This document shows positions 34,266 to 43,315 of a stretch of 64,000 bases of DNA, one piece after another. Numbering within the stretch: position 1 is the first letter of the stretch; the number at the start of each line of letters is the position of its first letter. The stretch is taken from assembly GCF_000024005.1 (NCBI RefSeq), contig NC_013132.1:8550001-8614000 (forward strand), written 5' to 3'. This stretch comes from Chitinophaga pinensis DSM 2588. GTDB taxonomy: Bacteria > Bacteroidota > Bacteroidia > Chitinophagales > Chitinophagaceae. The notes under the pieces are model-generated. The model was not told the origin of the DNA, ran no database searches, and was given only the letters and a program-made list of their open reading frames with translations. Both the position numbers and the translations under genes were made by a program.

Positions 34266-34985
34266 TTAATCCTTGTGTACAGACCCTGAGCCGGCAATAC
34301 TGGAGGTCACTTCAGGACTTCCCTTATAGCTCACATCTCCCGATCCAACGATCTTCGCATTCAGTTTCACGCTGGCATGAACATCCGCGTTACCGCTACC
34401 GGCTATGGTCACTTTGGTCGTTTCTGTATGCAGCTCACCGCCTTCAAAATTACCGCTTCCTGCCATACTTACCTCCAGATCTTTTGTTTCACCTTTCAGT
34501 TTAATGTCGCCGGAACCAGCAGAAGAAGCAATGACCTGCGGACTATTCACCGTTGCGTCCACATTACCTGCACCGGATAACTTAAAGCGCACCGGTTCTG
34601 TACTTTCCAGGGTATTGGTAACTATAATATTACCACTTCCTGCCAGAGACAGTTCATAAACGTCAGGGGCTGTTAATTTTATCTTGATGCCGTGATGCGA
34701 CTTGATAGAGATATCGTCTTTCATATCCACCACCAGCTCATCGTCATGCACAGCCAGTTCGATATACGGCAGGATATTGTCATCCGCTTCAATAATGGCC
34801 GCCTGGGCAGGTCCCTGGGTAAATTCCACATCCATGGACCCCTTCAGGGCTACTTTACTATAAGATCCTCCGATTGAACGGGTTTCCGTAGAGACGTTAC
34901 CGCTGCCTTTCAGGCGACGGCCTCCGCAGCTCTGCAGGGCAAACAATAAAAGGGTTAATCCTGAAACATAAAGGACTTTCTTCAT
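34266..34985 (-). CDS. DUF2807 (head GIN domain) lipoprotein
   Basis: A 239-residue lipoprotein (LLLFALQSC, lipid Cys20). The body is a DUF2807 auto-transporter-adhesin-like beta-helix, with the recurrent signature SLAGSGNI, KLSGAGNV, SSAGSGDI, SMAGSGNF, TIAGSGNAD, KIVGSGDV and SIAGSGSV, one per coil. Such proteins are common at the Bacteroidota cell surface, and their ligand is unknown. Single gene with its own terminator. Confidence 0.88.
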   Translation of the reverse strand: MKKVLYVSGLTLLLFALQSCGGRRLKGSGNVSTETRSIGGSYSKVALKGSMDVEFTQGPAQAAIIEADDNILPYIELAVHDDELVVDMKDDISIKSHHGIKIKLTAPDVYELSLAGSGNIIVTNTLESTEPVRFKLSGAGNVDATVNSPQVIASSAGSGDIKLKGETKDLEVSMAGSGNFEGGELHTETTKVTIAGSGNADVHASVKLNAKIVGSGDVSYKGSPEVTSSIAGSGSVHKD

Positions 34986-35083
34986 ACTGGTTGATATTTA
35001 GTTGAGTTTTAAAATGGCGATTAAAAAACATGTGTCCCGCGAATATAAGAACAAACCCTTACAGACTATTCGCATTTTCAAAC

Positions 35084-35113
35084 TTGGGATTTCATATTTG
35101 GCCGTTATCTTTG
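35084..35113 (+). promoter_or_regulatory. Promoter of guaA
   Basis: TTG (35084-35086), 19 nt, TATCTTTG (35106-35113): full match to the -7 consensus. The box ends 7 nt before the ATG, so the transcript should be nearly leaderless. Confidence 0.7.
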
Positions 35114-35120
35114 CACCACC

Positions 35121-36659
35121 ATGACAGAAAAGATACTTATACTCGACTTTGGTTCCCAGTACACGCAGCTGATTGCCCGCAGTATCAGGGAGTTGAACAT
35201 TTATTGTGAGATCAAGCCTTGTCTCGCACCTATTCAGTGGGACGATACGGTGAAAGGCATTATTCTCTCCGGTAGTCCGTTTTCGGTAAACGATGCCGGT
35301 GCTCCGACCGTTGACATAGCTGCCATGGCGGCAAAAGTACCGGTGCTGGGTGTGTGCTATGGCGCTCAGCTGACAGCCAAAGTATTTGGCGGTGAAGTAG
35401 CTAAAAGCTCCATCCGTGAATACGGTCGCGCCTTTATGGACCACGGTAACAAGGAGGAAAAGCTCCTGTATGATATCTCTTCCCGTAGCCAGGTATGGAT
35501 GAGCCACTCAGATACCATCGTCAGAATGCCTGAAGGTTTTGAGATCATCGCTCATACCGACAATATCCCGGTTGCTGCTTTCAAATCTGAAACAGTTGCC
35601 AAACACCCTATCCTCGGTCTGCAGTTCCACCCGGAAGTAACGCATTCCCTGGAAGGTAAACAGTTGCTGCGCAACTTCCTGGTACACATCTGTGGATGTG
35701 CACAGGACTGGACACCTGCAGCTTTTGTACAGGAAACGATCGAAAAGATCAAAGCACAGGTAGGCGATAAGAAAGTAGTAATGGCGCTGAGCGGTGGTGT
35801 TGACTCCACTGTAGCGGCAGAACTGATTCACAAAGCCATCGGCAGCAACCTGTATTGCATATTCGTAGATAACGGCCTGCTCCGTAAAAACGAATTTGAA
35901 AACGTACTGGATTCCTATAAACATATGGGCCTGAACGTAAAGGGCGTGAACGCAAAAGATCTCTTCTTCGGAGAACTGAAAGGCGTAAGCGATCCTGAAA
36001 AGAAACGTAAGATCATCGGTCGTCTCTTCATCGAGGTATTCCAGCAGGAAGCTACCCTCCTGACAGATATCTCCTTCCTGGGTCAGGGTACTATCTATCC
36101 TGATGTGATCGAATCTGTTTCTGTAAATGGTCCTTCCGTAACCATCAAATCCCACCACAACGTAGGTGGTTTACCAGAGAAAATGAACATGGGACTGGTC
36201 GAGCCACTGCGCTTCCTCTTCAAAGATGAAGTAAGACGCGTAGGTCGCGAGATCGGTATCAGCGAAATATTCCTGGGCCGTCATCCTTTCCCTGGTCCGG
36301 GTCTGGCTATCCGTATCCTGGGTGAGATCACCCCGGAGAAAGTAGCCATGCTCCAGGAAGCAGACGCGGTATATATCGACGGACTGCGTGAAGCAGAACT
36401 CTACGATAAAGTATGGCAGGCAGGTACCATCCTGTTGCCGGTACAGAGCGTAGGTGTAATGGGAGATGAAAGAACTTACGAATTCACCGTTGCACTCCGT
36501 GCCGTGACTTCTGTAGATGGTATGACTGCCGACTGGGCACATCTGCCATATGAGTTCCTGGCAAAAATGTCAAACGATATTATCAATAAAGTGAAAGGGA
36601 TTAACCGTGTGGTGTACGATATCAGTTCAAAACCACCGGCTACCATCGAATGGGAATAA
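35121..36659 (+). CDS. guaA: GMP synthase (glutamine-hydrolysing)
   Basis: Converts XMP to GMP with ATP and glutamine. 512 residues with the full two-domain layout. The N-terminal class I glutamine amidotransferase has the nucleophile Cys in [10 protein letters not shown] and His/Glu in [10 protein letters not shown]. The ATP-pyrophosphatase domain has the PP-loop [12 protein letters not shown]. The C-terminal dimerisation domain has [13 protein letters not shown] and ends [17 protein letters not shown]. Single gene, ended by a perfect 17-bp hairpin. Confidence 0.98.
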   Translation: MTEKILILDFGSQYTQLIARSIRELNIYCEIKPCLAPIQWDDTVKGIILSGSPFSVNDAGAPTVDIAAMAAKVPVLGVCYGAQLTAKVFGGEVAKSSIREYGRAFMDHGNKEEKLLYDISSRSQVWMSHSDTIVRMPEGFEIIAHTDNIPVAAFKSETVAKHPILGLQFHPEVTHSLEGKQLLRNFLVHICGCAQDWTPAAFVQETIEKIKAQVGDKKVVMALSGGVDSTVAAELIHKAIGSNLYCIFVDNGLLRKNEFENVLDSYKHMGLNVKGVNAKDLFFGELKGVSDPEKKRKIIGRLFIEVFQQEATLLTDISFLGQGTIYPDVIESVSVNGPSVTIKSHHNVGGLPEKMNMGLVEPLRFLFKDEVRRVGREIGISEIFLGRHPFPGPGLAIRILGEITPEKVAMLQEADAVYIDGLREAELYDKVWQAGTILLPVQSVGVMGDERTYEFTVALRAVTSVDGMTADWAHLPYEFLAKMSNDIINKVKGINRVVYDISSKPPATIEWE

Positions 36660-36677
36660 AGCCTTTACACCGTATTT

Positions 36678-36738
36678 AGAAACGCTTAATGCTGAGGCAC
36701 TTATATATGTAAGCCGCAGCATTAAGCGTTTCTTATGC
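36678..36738 (+). terminator. Terminator of guaA with heptad motif
   Basis: Perfect 17-bp arms (36678-36694 with 36717-36733) 19 nt after the guaA stop. The arm contains TTAAGCGTTTC, identical over 11 nt to the array after sucB (16297-16307), and TATGC follows in both. The units GAAACGC, TTAATGC, ATTAAGC fit the same NNNNNGC heptad pattern. Confidence 0.8.
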
Positions 36739-36765
36739 TGTATACAGGAACGATTTTTGTAATTA

Positions 36766-38097
36766 ATGATCGCTATGAGTAAATCCAAAATATGCAGTCT
36801 GACAGTCACTGCCTGTGCACTGACCGTCCTGCTGTCTGCCTGTTCGCTATTCAAGAGCAGCACCAGCAGCCCTACTGCGCCGCCAACAACTGTCACAAAG
36901 CCTAAAGAAGAAGAGAAGAAAAAGGAAGAGAAAAAGAAGGAAGAAAAAGCAGCGCCATTTAATGTACCTGCCTTCGCCCGCGAAGTAAAGAAAGATGTGT
37001 ATAACGTTGCACTCTTCGCCCCTCTCTATCTTGATTCTGTATTCACCAATGGTACCGAAATTCCCGGTCGTACACTGCCACGTTACGTGCTGTCTGGCCT
37101 CGATTTTTACGAAGGTGCACAGCTTGCGCTGGATAGCCTGCAACAGCAGGGGGTGAAACTCAACGTGTTCGTTTATGACAGCAAATCCAAGACAAATGAT
37201 ATCGGTGACCTGAAGAAAAACAAGGCATTCGATAATACAGATCTGATTATCGCTGCCGTAAGTGCTCCCGAAATCCAGGAACTCAGCAACATCGCGAAAG
37301 ACAAACAAATCAACCTGGTATCTGCCACCTATCCGAATGACGGCGGTATCTCTGAAAACCCGTTCCTGCTGATCACCAACAGCATGCTCAGAACACACGG
37401 AGAAGCCCTGCACCGTTATCTGCAGGAGGCATTCGCCAATAAGAATATCCTGCTGTTCCATAAGAATAGCGCTTTCGAAAAACGCCTTGCGGCCGACTTC
37501 AAAGCAGACTATGACAAAATGCAGAACGGTAAAAAATCACGTATCCGGGAAGTGGTATGGAGTGATGCAATGACTGACGGCGAACTGTCACAGTTCCTGC
37601 TCACCGATCGCCCTAACCTTTGCGTGGTAACTGCACTGGATGAAACCAATGCAAAAGCTATCCTTCGCAAACTGAGCGTACAGACAGCCACCTACCCTAT
37701 CCAGGTATATGGTATGCCTACCTGGGATGTGATGAAGTTCAAAGAACCTGAACTGAAGGATATGCAGATCTATTACACCTCTCCGTATTTCAACGATAAA
37801 ACGGATGCCTACAGCCGCTATATCACAGATTACTTCAAACGCGTCTACAAATCCCGCCCCTCCGATATGGCCTTCAAAGGATTTGAACTGACCTGGTACT
37901 TTGTGAAGCAGCTGACCGATAAAGGTGTGTACTTCAACGGAAGCATCAACGATCCTTCCAAAAAAGTGTTCAATAACTTAAACTATCAGCCGGTATACCT
38001 GAAAGAAGGTGCTACCTCTCCTGATTACTTTGAGAACAAGAACATCAATATCATTCAGAAGAATGACAGTGCAGACGTGAGGATGAATTTTAATTAG
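36766..38097 (+). CDS. Periplasmic-binding-fold lipoprotein (LppC-like)
   Basis: A 443-residue lipoprotein with lipobox LLSAC. A Lys/Glu-rich linker (residues about 47-62) follows, then a type 1 periplasmic binding fold with VYNVALFAPLYLDSVF, LSGLDFYEGAQLALDSL and LIIAAVSAPEIQELSNIAKD. The shape recalls branched-chain amino-acid binding proteins and LpoA/LppC, which control cell-wall synthases. No transporter genes are adjacent, so a regulatory or envelope role is as likely as transport. Start at 36766 or at the ATG 9 nt later. Its last residue and stop are made by the first AATTAGG unit. Confidence 0.78.
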   Translation: MIAMSKSKICSLTVTACALTVLLSACSLFKSSTSSPTAPPTTVTKPKEEEKKKEEKKKEEKAAPFNVPAFAREVKKDVYNVALFAPLYLDSVFTNGTEIPGRTLPRYVLSGLDFYEGAQLALDSLQQQGVKLNVFVYDSKSKTNDIGDLKKNKAFDNTDLIIAAVSAPEIQELSNIAKDKQINLVSATYPNDGGISENPFLLITNSMLRTHGEALHRYLQEAFANKNILLFHKNSAFEKRLAADFKADYDKMQNGKKSRIREVVWSDAMTDGELSQFLLTDRPNLCVVTALDETNAKAILRKLSVQTATYPIQVYGMPTWDVMKFKEPELKDMQIYYTSPYFNDKTDAYSRYITDYFKRVYKSRPSDMAFKGFELTWYFVKQLTDKGVYFNGSINDPSKKVFNNLNYQPVYLKEGATSPDYFENKNINIIQKNDSADVRMNFN

Positions 38098-38296
38098 GAA
38101 TTAGGAATTAGGAATTAAGAATTAAGAATTGGTTAGCCTACCTGCTAATAAGCATCGGCTATAAAAACACATTCTTCTTCGATATTATATTAAATACAAT
38201 TAAAAGGGGCGTTTCTTACAGGAACGCCCCTTTTAATTTTTAAAGTCCTATCACTCAAATTCTTAATTCTTAATTCTTAATTCCTAATTCCTAATT
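38092..38296. repeat. Paired heptad arrays between the lipoprotein gene and lexoA
   Basis: Left array AATTAGG x3, AATTAAG x2 and AATT (38092-38130); right array CTTAATT x3 and CCTAATT x2 (38262-38296). Inverted pair around a terminator hairpin, here between genes in the same direction. Confidence 0.8.
38198..38238 (+). terminator. Terminator inside the heptad-array pair
   Basis: Perfect 16-bp arms 38198-38213 and 38223-38238 with core GGGGCGTT/AACGCCCC and a T-rich end, 101 nt after the lipoprotein gene stop. Confidence 0.85.
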
Positions 38297-38336
38297 CTTA
38301 TTGCCTTCCTTGCACGAAAATTGCTCCTTCCTTCAA

Positions 38337-39359
38337 ATGGTACTCCAATTCACCGACAAAGGCATTTACTGTCCGGCAGGCGACTTCTACATCGACCCCT
38401 GGCAGCCCGTGGAAAGGGCCGTTATCACCCATGCACACTCCGACCATGCCCGTTATGGCAGCAAACATTATCTCTGTCAGCACGACAGCGTTTACCTGTT
38501 GCAGCTCAGACTTGGCCAGGATATCAGCGTACAGGGAGTCGCCTTCGGCGAAGTCGTACGGTATAATGGGGTCAGTATTTCCCTGCATCCCGCCGGACAT
38601 ATCATCGGCTCAGCACAGGTAAGGGTACAACAGGGCAATGAAGTATGGGTATTCAGCGGGGATTATAAAGTGGAAAATGATGGTATCTCCGGGCAATTTG
38701 AACCCGTGCCCTGCAATACGTTTATTACAGAATGCACCTTTGGTCTGCCGATATACAACTGGCAACCACAGGCCGTTATTTTCAGCAATATCCGGCAGTG
38801 GGTACAGGACAACCAGGCAGCGGGCAAAAACAGCGTCATACTGGGGTATAGTCTTGGGAAAGCGCAACGCCTGTTATACCATCTGCGTGACGTAACAGAA
38901 CAGATCTGGGCGCATGGCGCGATTTACATCCCCCATCAGTTACTACGGGAGAAAGGCTGGGATTTACCGGAGATACATCGGATCACCCCGGAAACGCCGA
39001 CAGCTGCCTATAAAAATAACCTGATTATAGGACCACCATCTGCGGCTGACACCTCCTGGATGCGGCGATTTAATCCATATGCACTGGGCGTATGCAGCGG
39101 ATGGATGCAGGTACGCGGAAATATGCGCCGGCGGAATGCAGACGCCGGATTTGCCCTCTCCGATCATGCCGACTGGACGGGTCTTTTACAGGCAGTCAGA
39201 GCCACAGGGGCAGAGAAAGTGTATACCACCCATGGTTTCAGCAGCGCCTTCGCCCGCTATCTGACTGAAAACGGGATTCCCGCACAGGAAGTAAAGACAG
39301 AATATGGCGATACTGACGAAGAACTCAATATACCGGAAACCACTCCCAATGAGCAATAA
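38337..39359 (+). CDS. Ligase-associated DNA exonuclease (MBL fold)
   Basis: A 340-residue metallo-beta-lactamase/beta-CASP-type nuclease of the LexoA group. The metal motif is ITHAHSDHARYG, with His32, His34, Asp36 and His37. HPAGHIIGSAQV, FSGDYKVEND and the late FALSDHADW and YTTHGFSSAFARYL complete the site. LexoA proteins are encoded with an ATP-dependent ligase, an Lhr-core helicase and PdeM in a bacterial DNA-repair set, and the ligase is 9 nt downstream here. I chose the ATG at 38337 because the open frame upstream begins with TTG next to the repeat array. Confidence 0.9.
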   Translation: MVLQFTDKGIYCPAGDFYIDPWQPVERAVITHAHSDHARYGSKHYLCQHDSVYLLQLRLGQDISVQGVAFGEVVRYNGVSISLHPAGHIIGSAQVRVQQGNEVWVFSGDYKVENDGISGQFEPVPCNTFITECTFGLPIYNWQPQAVIFSNIRQWVQDNQAAGKNSVILGYSLGKAQRLLYHLRDVTEQIWAHGAIYIPHQLLREKGWDLPEIHRITPETPTAAYKNNLIIGPPSAADTSWMRRFNPYALGVCSGWMQVRGNMRRRNADAGFALSDHADWTGLLQAVRATGAEKVYTTHGFSSAFARYLTENGIPAQEVKTEYGDTDEELNIPETTPNEQ

Positions 39360-39368
39360 AGCCTGGTT

Positions 39369-40961
39369 ATGAAAGAATTTGCCACACTCATCAGAATATT
39401 GAGCAACAGCACCAAGACGAATGAGAAACTGGATGCCCTCAGTAAGTACATGGCGACTGCCGATGCTGCCGACCGGCTGTGGGTACTGGCGCTCTTTACA
39501 GGTCGCCGGCCGAAACGTACCGTGAATGCAACACAACTCAGTACCTGGTGCTTACAGATGACCGGTTTACCCGCCTGGCTCTATGAAGAGTGTTATCATA
39601 CTGTCGGGGATCTGGCAGAAACCATCGCACTGCTGCTGCCTCCCGGTAAAAGCATTTCCGTGCATCCCCTGCATTACTGGATCGATCAACTGATACAGCT
39701 GGAAAAAGCCGATGAAACGACCAAACAAACCTTCATCCTCAAAGCCTGGGAAGAACTGGATACCAGCGAACGCTTTGTATTCAATAAACTGATTACAGGG
39801 GGCTTCCGTATCGGTGTATCACAGAAGATGATGGTCAATGCCCTGGCAGATACGTATGATATTCCGGCGGCGACCATCTCACATATGATCAGCGGTAACT
39901 GGGATCCACAGAAAACCACTATAGAGGCATTATTAAGCGAAAATATTACCGAAGCCGATGCTTCCAAACCTTTTCCGTTTTACCTCGCCTATGCCCTTGA
40001 AACTGGCCCTGCTGAACTGGGTACGCCGGAACAATGGCAGGCGGAATGGAAATGGGATGGTATCCGCGGACAGATCATCAAGCGTAATGGACAGCTGTTT
40101 GTATGGTCACGCGGAGAAGAACTGATAACGGAGAAGTTCCCTGAATATCAGCCACTCCTGGAACTATTACCTGAAGGTACAGTGCTGGACGGAGAGATCC
40201 TGACTTTCGCAGATGGCTTTCCCTTACCTTTTCAAACCCTGCAGACACGTATCGGCAGGAAGAACGTTACCAAGAAACAATTACAGGAAGCGCCCGTCGC
40301 CTTCCTGAGTTATGACCTGCTGGAATGGGAAGGACAGGATATCCGGACTACCGCCCTCCAGGAACGCCGGGTACTGCTGGAACAACTGGTGGAAAAGATC
40401 AATCATCCTACCCTTCGCCTCTCTCCTGCCATTACCTTTCATGACTGGGAAGAACTGGCGGCATTCCGCTTACAGGCCAGAGAAAAAGGGAGCGAAGGAC
40501 TGATGCTGAAGAAACTGGATTCTGCCTACCAGGTGGGTCGTAAGAGAGGCGACTGGTGGAAATGGAAAATAGATCCGCTGACAATAGACGCTGTCATGAT
40601 ATATGCCCAGAAAGGACACGGCCGGCGGTCGAACTTATACACAGATTATACTTTTGCCGTCCGGGACGGGGAACAGCTGGTGTCGTTTACAAAGGCTTAT
40701 TCCGGCTTGACGGACAAAGAGATCAACGAAGTGGATAACTGGGTAAAACGGAATTCTATTGAGAAGTTTGGTCCGGTGAGGACCGTGAAACCGGAGCTGG
40801 TATTTGAAATCGGTTTTGAGGGCATCGCAGCTTCCAACAGGCATAAATCAGGCGTAGCCCTACGTTTTCCCCGGATATTACGCTGGCGGAAGGATAAACC
40901 GGTAACAGAGATCAACACACTCACTGATTTACAGCAACTACTGCAAATGCACAAACAATAA
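39369..40961 (+). CDS. ATP-dependent DNA ligase (ligase-associated repair set)
   Basis: A 530-residue ATP-dependent ligase. The N-terminal DNA-binding domain (residues 1-200) is followed by the nucleotidyltransferase domain, with the adenylated lysine Lys228 in AEWKWDGIRGQ and later motifs VLDGEIL, SEGLMLKKLDSAY and WWKWKIDP. An OB-fold domain follows. The architecture is that of LigB/LigC-like bacterial ligases encoded beside LexoA, not of the replicative NAD+ ligase. It should seal breaks during repair together with LexoA, the helicase at 44961 and PdeM at 47456. Confidence 0.93.
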   Translation: MKEFATLIRILSNSTKTNEKLDALSKYMATADAADRLWVLALFTGRRPKRTVNATQLSTWCLQMTGLPAWLYEECYHTVGDLAETIALLLPPGKSISVHPLHYWIDQLIQLEKADETTKQTFILKAWEELDTSERFVFNKLITGGFRIGVSQKMMVNALADTYDIPAATISHMISGNWDPQKTTIEALLSENITEADASKPFPFYLAYALETGPAELGTPEQWQAEWKWDGIRGQIIKRNGQLFVWSRGEELITEKFPEYQPLLELLPEGTVLDGEILTFADGFPLPFQTLQTRIGRKNVTKKQLQEAPVAFLSYDLLEWEGQDIRTTALQERRVLLEQLVEKINHPTLRLSPAITFHDWEELAAFRLQAREKGSEGLMLKKLDSAYQVGRKRGDWWKWKIDPLTIDAVMIYAQKGHGRRSNLYTDYTFAVRDGEQLVSFTKAYSGLTDKEINEVDNWVKRNSIEKFGPVRTVKPELVFEIGFEGIAASNRHKSGVALRFPRILRWRKDKPVTEINTLTDLQQLLQMHKQ

Positions 40962-40989
40962 GAAAAAGGCAGGGATTATTGAATCAAAT

Positions 40990-41004
40990 TAGTATATTGT
41001 ACTT
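40990..41004. promoter_or_regulatory. Lrp-type operator upstream of the lrp-like gene
   Basis: TAGTATATTGTACTT matches the E. coli Lrp consensus YAGHAWATTWTDCTR at 13 of 15 positions and lies 38-52 nt upstream of the start of an Lrp/AsnC gene. Likely autoregulation. Confidence 0.5.
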
Positions 41005-41042
41005 AATATTGCATTCTAATTGGAACATTATTCTATACTGAT

Positions 41043-41546
41043 ATGAACAACCTGGGCAATAACAAAAAAGATAGTGCCACCGACAACATTGCACTGGATG
41101 AAAAGGACATAGCAATTCTGCAATTGCTGGAGGAAGATGCAAAAATGACTATCCGTGACCTGGCAGCAAAGCTGAACCTGAGTGCCACCCCTGTCTATGA
41201 ACGCATTCGTAAAATGGAACAGGCTGGCGTAATCAGGCAATATGCCGCTATCGTTGACCCCAGCAAGATCGATAAAGCCCTTACCGTACTATGTTATATT
41301 TCCCTTAAAGAGCATGGTAAAAAGGCAGGTTCAAAATTCATCAAGGAGATCACTTCTTTCCCGGAAGTAATGGAGTGTCTGAATATCTCCGGTCAGTTCG
41401 ATTTCATGCTCAAAGTGCAGGTAAAAGACATGCTCGCCTACCATGAGTTTAATGTCAACAAGCTAGGCGAGCTGGATAATATCCGTCATATGGAGAGTGT
41501 GTTTGTAATGTCAGTCATCAAAGCAACACACAGAGTGGTATATTAA
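41043..41546 (+). CDS. Lrp/AsnC-family transcriptional regulator
   Basis: A 167-residue regulator. The N-terminal winged HTH (LDEKDIAILQLLEEDAKMTIRDLAAKLNLSATPVYERIRKMEQAGVI in pieces, residues about 16-62) precedes an AsnC ligand-binding/RAM domain with VMECLNISGQFDFMLKVQVKDM. The roughly 15-residue leader before the HTH is a little longer than in Lrp. Probably senses an amino acid. It stands between the ligase gene and an unrelated convergent gene, whose stop codon overlaps its own by 2 nt. Confidence 0.93.
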   Translation: MNNLGNNKKDSATDNIALDEKDIAILQLLEEDAKMTIRDLAAKLNLSATPVYERIRKMEQAGVIRQYAAIVDPSKIDKALTVLCYISLKEHGKKAGSKFIKEITSFPEVMECLNISGQFDFMLKVQVKDMLAYHEFNVNKLGELDNIRHMESVFVMSVIKATHRVVY

Positions 41547-42136
41547 TTTTGCAATTGTCTGAGGCCTTCATACCCGGGGAAGAGGATATAAGCATTCACA
41601 TTTTCTCCCCTGGGATGTACCGTAATGGCAGAACAGGTTTCTTTTTTGCCTTTCTCTGTCGTCATTTCAAAAGCGATTCCGGAATTACGGACATCATATA
41701 CAGTGATCTTCTTTCCTCTTACCCTGTCTTCATACTGTGCCACTACTTTTATAGCAGGGAATAATTTTTTGATCTCGATATAAGAGCTCCCAACCTTTAA
41801 TCCTTTTGACGTTTTAAAGGAGGCAGTGTTCACGCGTACCTGTTTTACGATCATTGGTCCCATACCGTCCACTTCCTGTCTTACAGAGTAAACAGCCAGG
41901 AATCTGGAGGAGTCTATACTATCATCTTTTTTGCGACTGTACCAGAAGCTCCAGGCTTTCCCCATAGCAGCATCTCCGCCATCAGCATTGCCTAGCTCTT
42001 TGGACATCTCTTCTACTTTTTCACCCAGTTTTGTATTCCCGATATATTCACCGGGCTGGATCTTCCAGGCGTTCTGTGCAAAGGCCGGCGCCGTCATGAG
42101 CATACATGCCAGCGCAAGAAAGTAAAGGTGTTTCAT
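41543..42136 (-). CDS. Secreted protein of unknown function
   Basis: A 197-residue protein with a clear signal peptide (MKHLYFLALACMLMTAPAFAQ). The mature part begins NAWKIQPGEYIGNTKLGEKVEEM, a form seen in small exported proteins of unknown role. No catalytic motif is visible; two Lys-rich segments and one Cys occur. I used the ATG at 42136 rather than 42154, since the six extra residues would spoil the signal peptide. It converges with the lrp-like gene (stops overlap). Confidence 0.7.
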   Translation of the reverse strand: MKHLYFLALACMLMTAPAFAQNAWKIQPGEYIGNTKLGEKVEEMSKELGNADGGDAAMGKAWSFWYSRKKDDSIDSSRFLAVYSVRQEVDGMGPMIVKQVRVNTASFKTSKGLKVGSSYIEIKKLFPAIKVVAQYEDRVRGKKITVYDVRNSGIAFEMTTEKGKKETCSAITVHPRGENVNAYILFPGYEGLRQLQN

Positions 42137-42208
42137 AGTTCTTCTTTTACACAAAGAAAGACAAAAAACAGGCCACTTCCTTATTCAAATAATGCTTACT
42201 TTACTGGT

Positions 42209-43255
42209 ATGAATCGCAAACACTTTCTGTCAGCGCTGGCCACTACTGCGGGCCTTACTACCTTCCCCGCGCTGACACGTTTACAACAGGCCGCTGCAGC
42301 GTTGCCACTACATGAAGAAAGACTGCTGATCCCTCCCTATCTGAAACCGGGTGACCTGATCGGTATTACCTGCCCCGCCGGACATATTACACTGGAAGAA
42401 ATTAAACCAGCCATCCGTATTATGGAAAGCTGGGGATTTAAAATACGTGTAGGTAATACCGTTAATAGAGCTGACTTCAGTTTTGGTGGCACCGATAAGG
42501 AGCGCCAACAGGATATGCAGACCATGCTCGATGATCCATCCATAAAAGCGATCATGTGCGCACGGGGTGGTTATGGCAGCGCACGCATCGTAGACCAGCT
42601 TGACTTTTCTCACTTTATACAACAACCTAAATGGGTGATCGGCTTTAGCGACGTCACCGTATTGCATTGCCATATCAATCGCCTGTATGGCATTGCAACC
42701 TTACATTCTAAAATGTGCAACAGCTTTCCTGACGACTACAATAAAGCCGAACCCATTGTACAACAAACCATCTCTTCTATCAAAGATGCATTGATCGGGC
42801 AACAACTGCACTATACCACTTTCTCTGATTCCCGCAACAGAACAGGTAGCACCAAAGGCATACTGATAGGCGGCAACCTTTCCATGATCCAAAGCGTACT
42901 GGCAACTAACTCTGAACCCGATACTATCGGGAAAATACTATTCCTCGAAGAGGTAGGCGAATACCTCTACAGTCTTGACCGTATGCTTAACAGTCTGCAA
43001 CGCGCGCATAAACTGGATAATCTCGCAGGACTGATCATCGGAGGTTTCAACCGTATCAAACCAGATGATCCGGGAGAGGAATTCGGACGCACCGTATATG
43101 ATATCGTGATGGAGAAAGTCAAGGATACCACCTACCCCGTTTGCTTTGGATTTCCGGTAGGACACCAGAAAGATAATTATGCGCTGAAGTGTGGTATTAT
43201 GCATCAGCTACAGGTGAGTAAAGAGGAAGTGCAGTTGCATGAACTCAGAGGATAA
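42209..43255 (+). CDS. LD-carboxypeptidase (peptidase S66)
   Basis: A 348-residue exported peptidase that removes the terminal D-Ala from cell-wall tetrapeptides. After a Tat-like signal (NRKHFLSALATTAGL) the S66 domain shows the catalytic Ser in ARGGYGSARIVDQ, the Glu in LFLEEVGEYLYSLDRM, and the His in FGFPVGHQKDNYAL. GITCPAGHITLEEI opens the fold. The ATG at 42209 is chosen; the frame extends upstream but the extra 27 residues have no signal-peptide logic. Involved in peptidoglycan recycling or remodelling. Confidence 0.88.
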   Translation: MNRKHFLSALATTAGLTTFPALTRLQQAAAALPLHEERLLIPPYLKPGDLIGITCPAGHITLEEIKPAIRIMESWGFKIRVGNTVNRADFSFGGTDKERQQDMQTMLDDPSIKAIMCARGGYGSARIVDQLDFSHFIQQPKWVIGFSDVTVLHCHINRLYGIATLHSKMCNSFPDDYNKAEPIVQQTISSIKDALIGQQLHYTTFSDSRNRTGSTKGILIGGNLSMIQSVLATNSEPDTIGKILFLEEVGEYLYSLDRMLNSLQRAHKLDNLAGLIIGGFNRIKPDDPGEEFGRTVYDIVMEKVKDTTYPVCFGFPVGHQKDNYALKCGIMHQLQVSKEEVQLHELRG

Positions 43256-43315
43256 AGAAGAGGATACCCTGATCGTGCAACACAATTACACAAAATTTTA
43301 TAAACAATAATACCT

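Noticed and set aside
38301..38336. TTG start for LexoA
   Set aside because: It begins directly at the end of the heptad array and adds 12 unrelated residues before the family start MVLQFTDKG.
40989..41006. Third site for the S24 repressor upstream of the Lrp-type gene
   Set aside because: TTAGTA...TACTTAA resembles the half-sites but fits the Lrp consensus better and lies before an Lrp-type gene.
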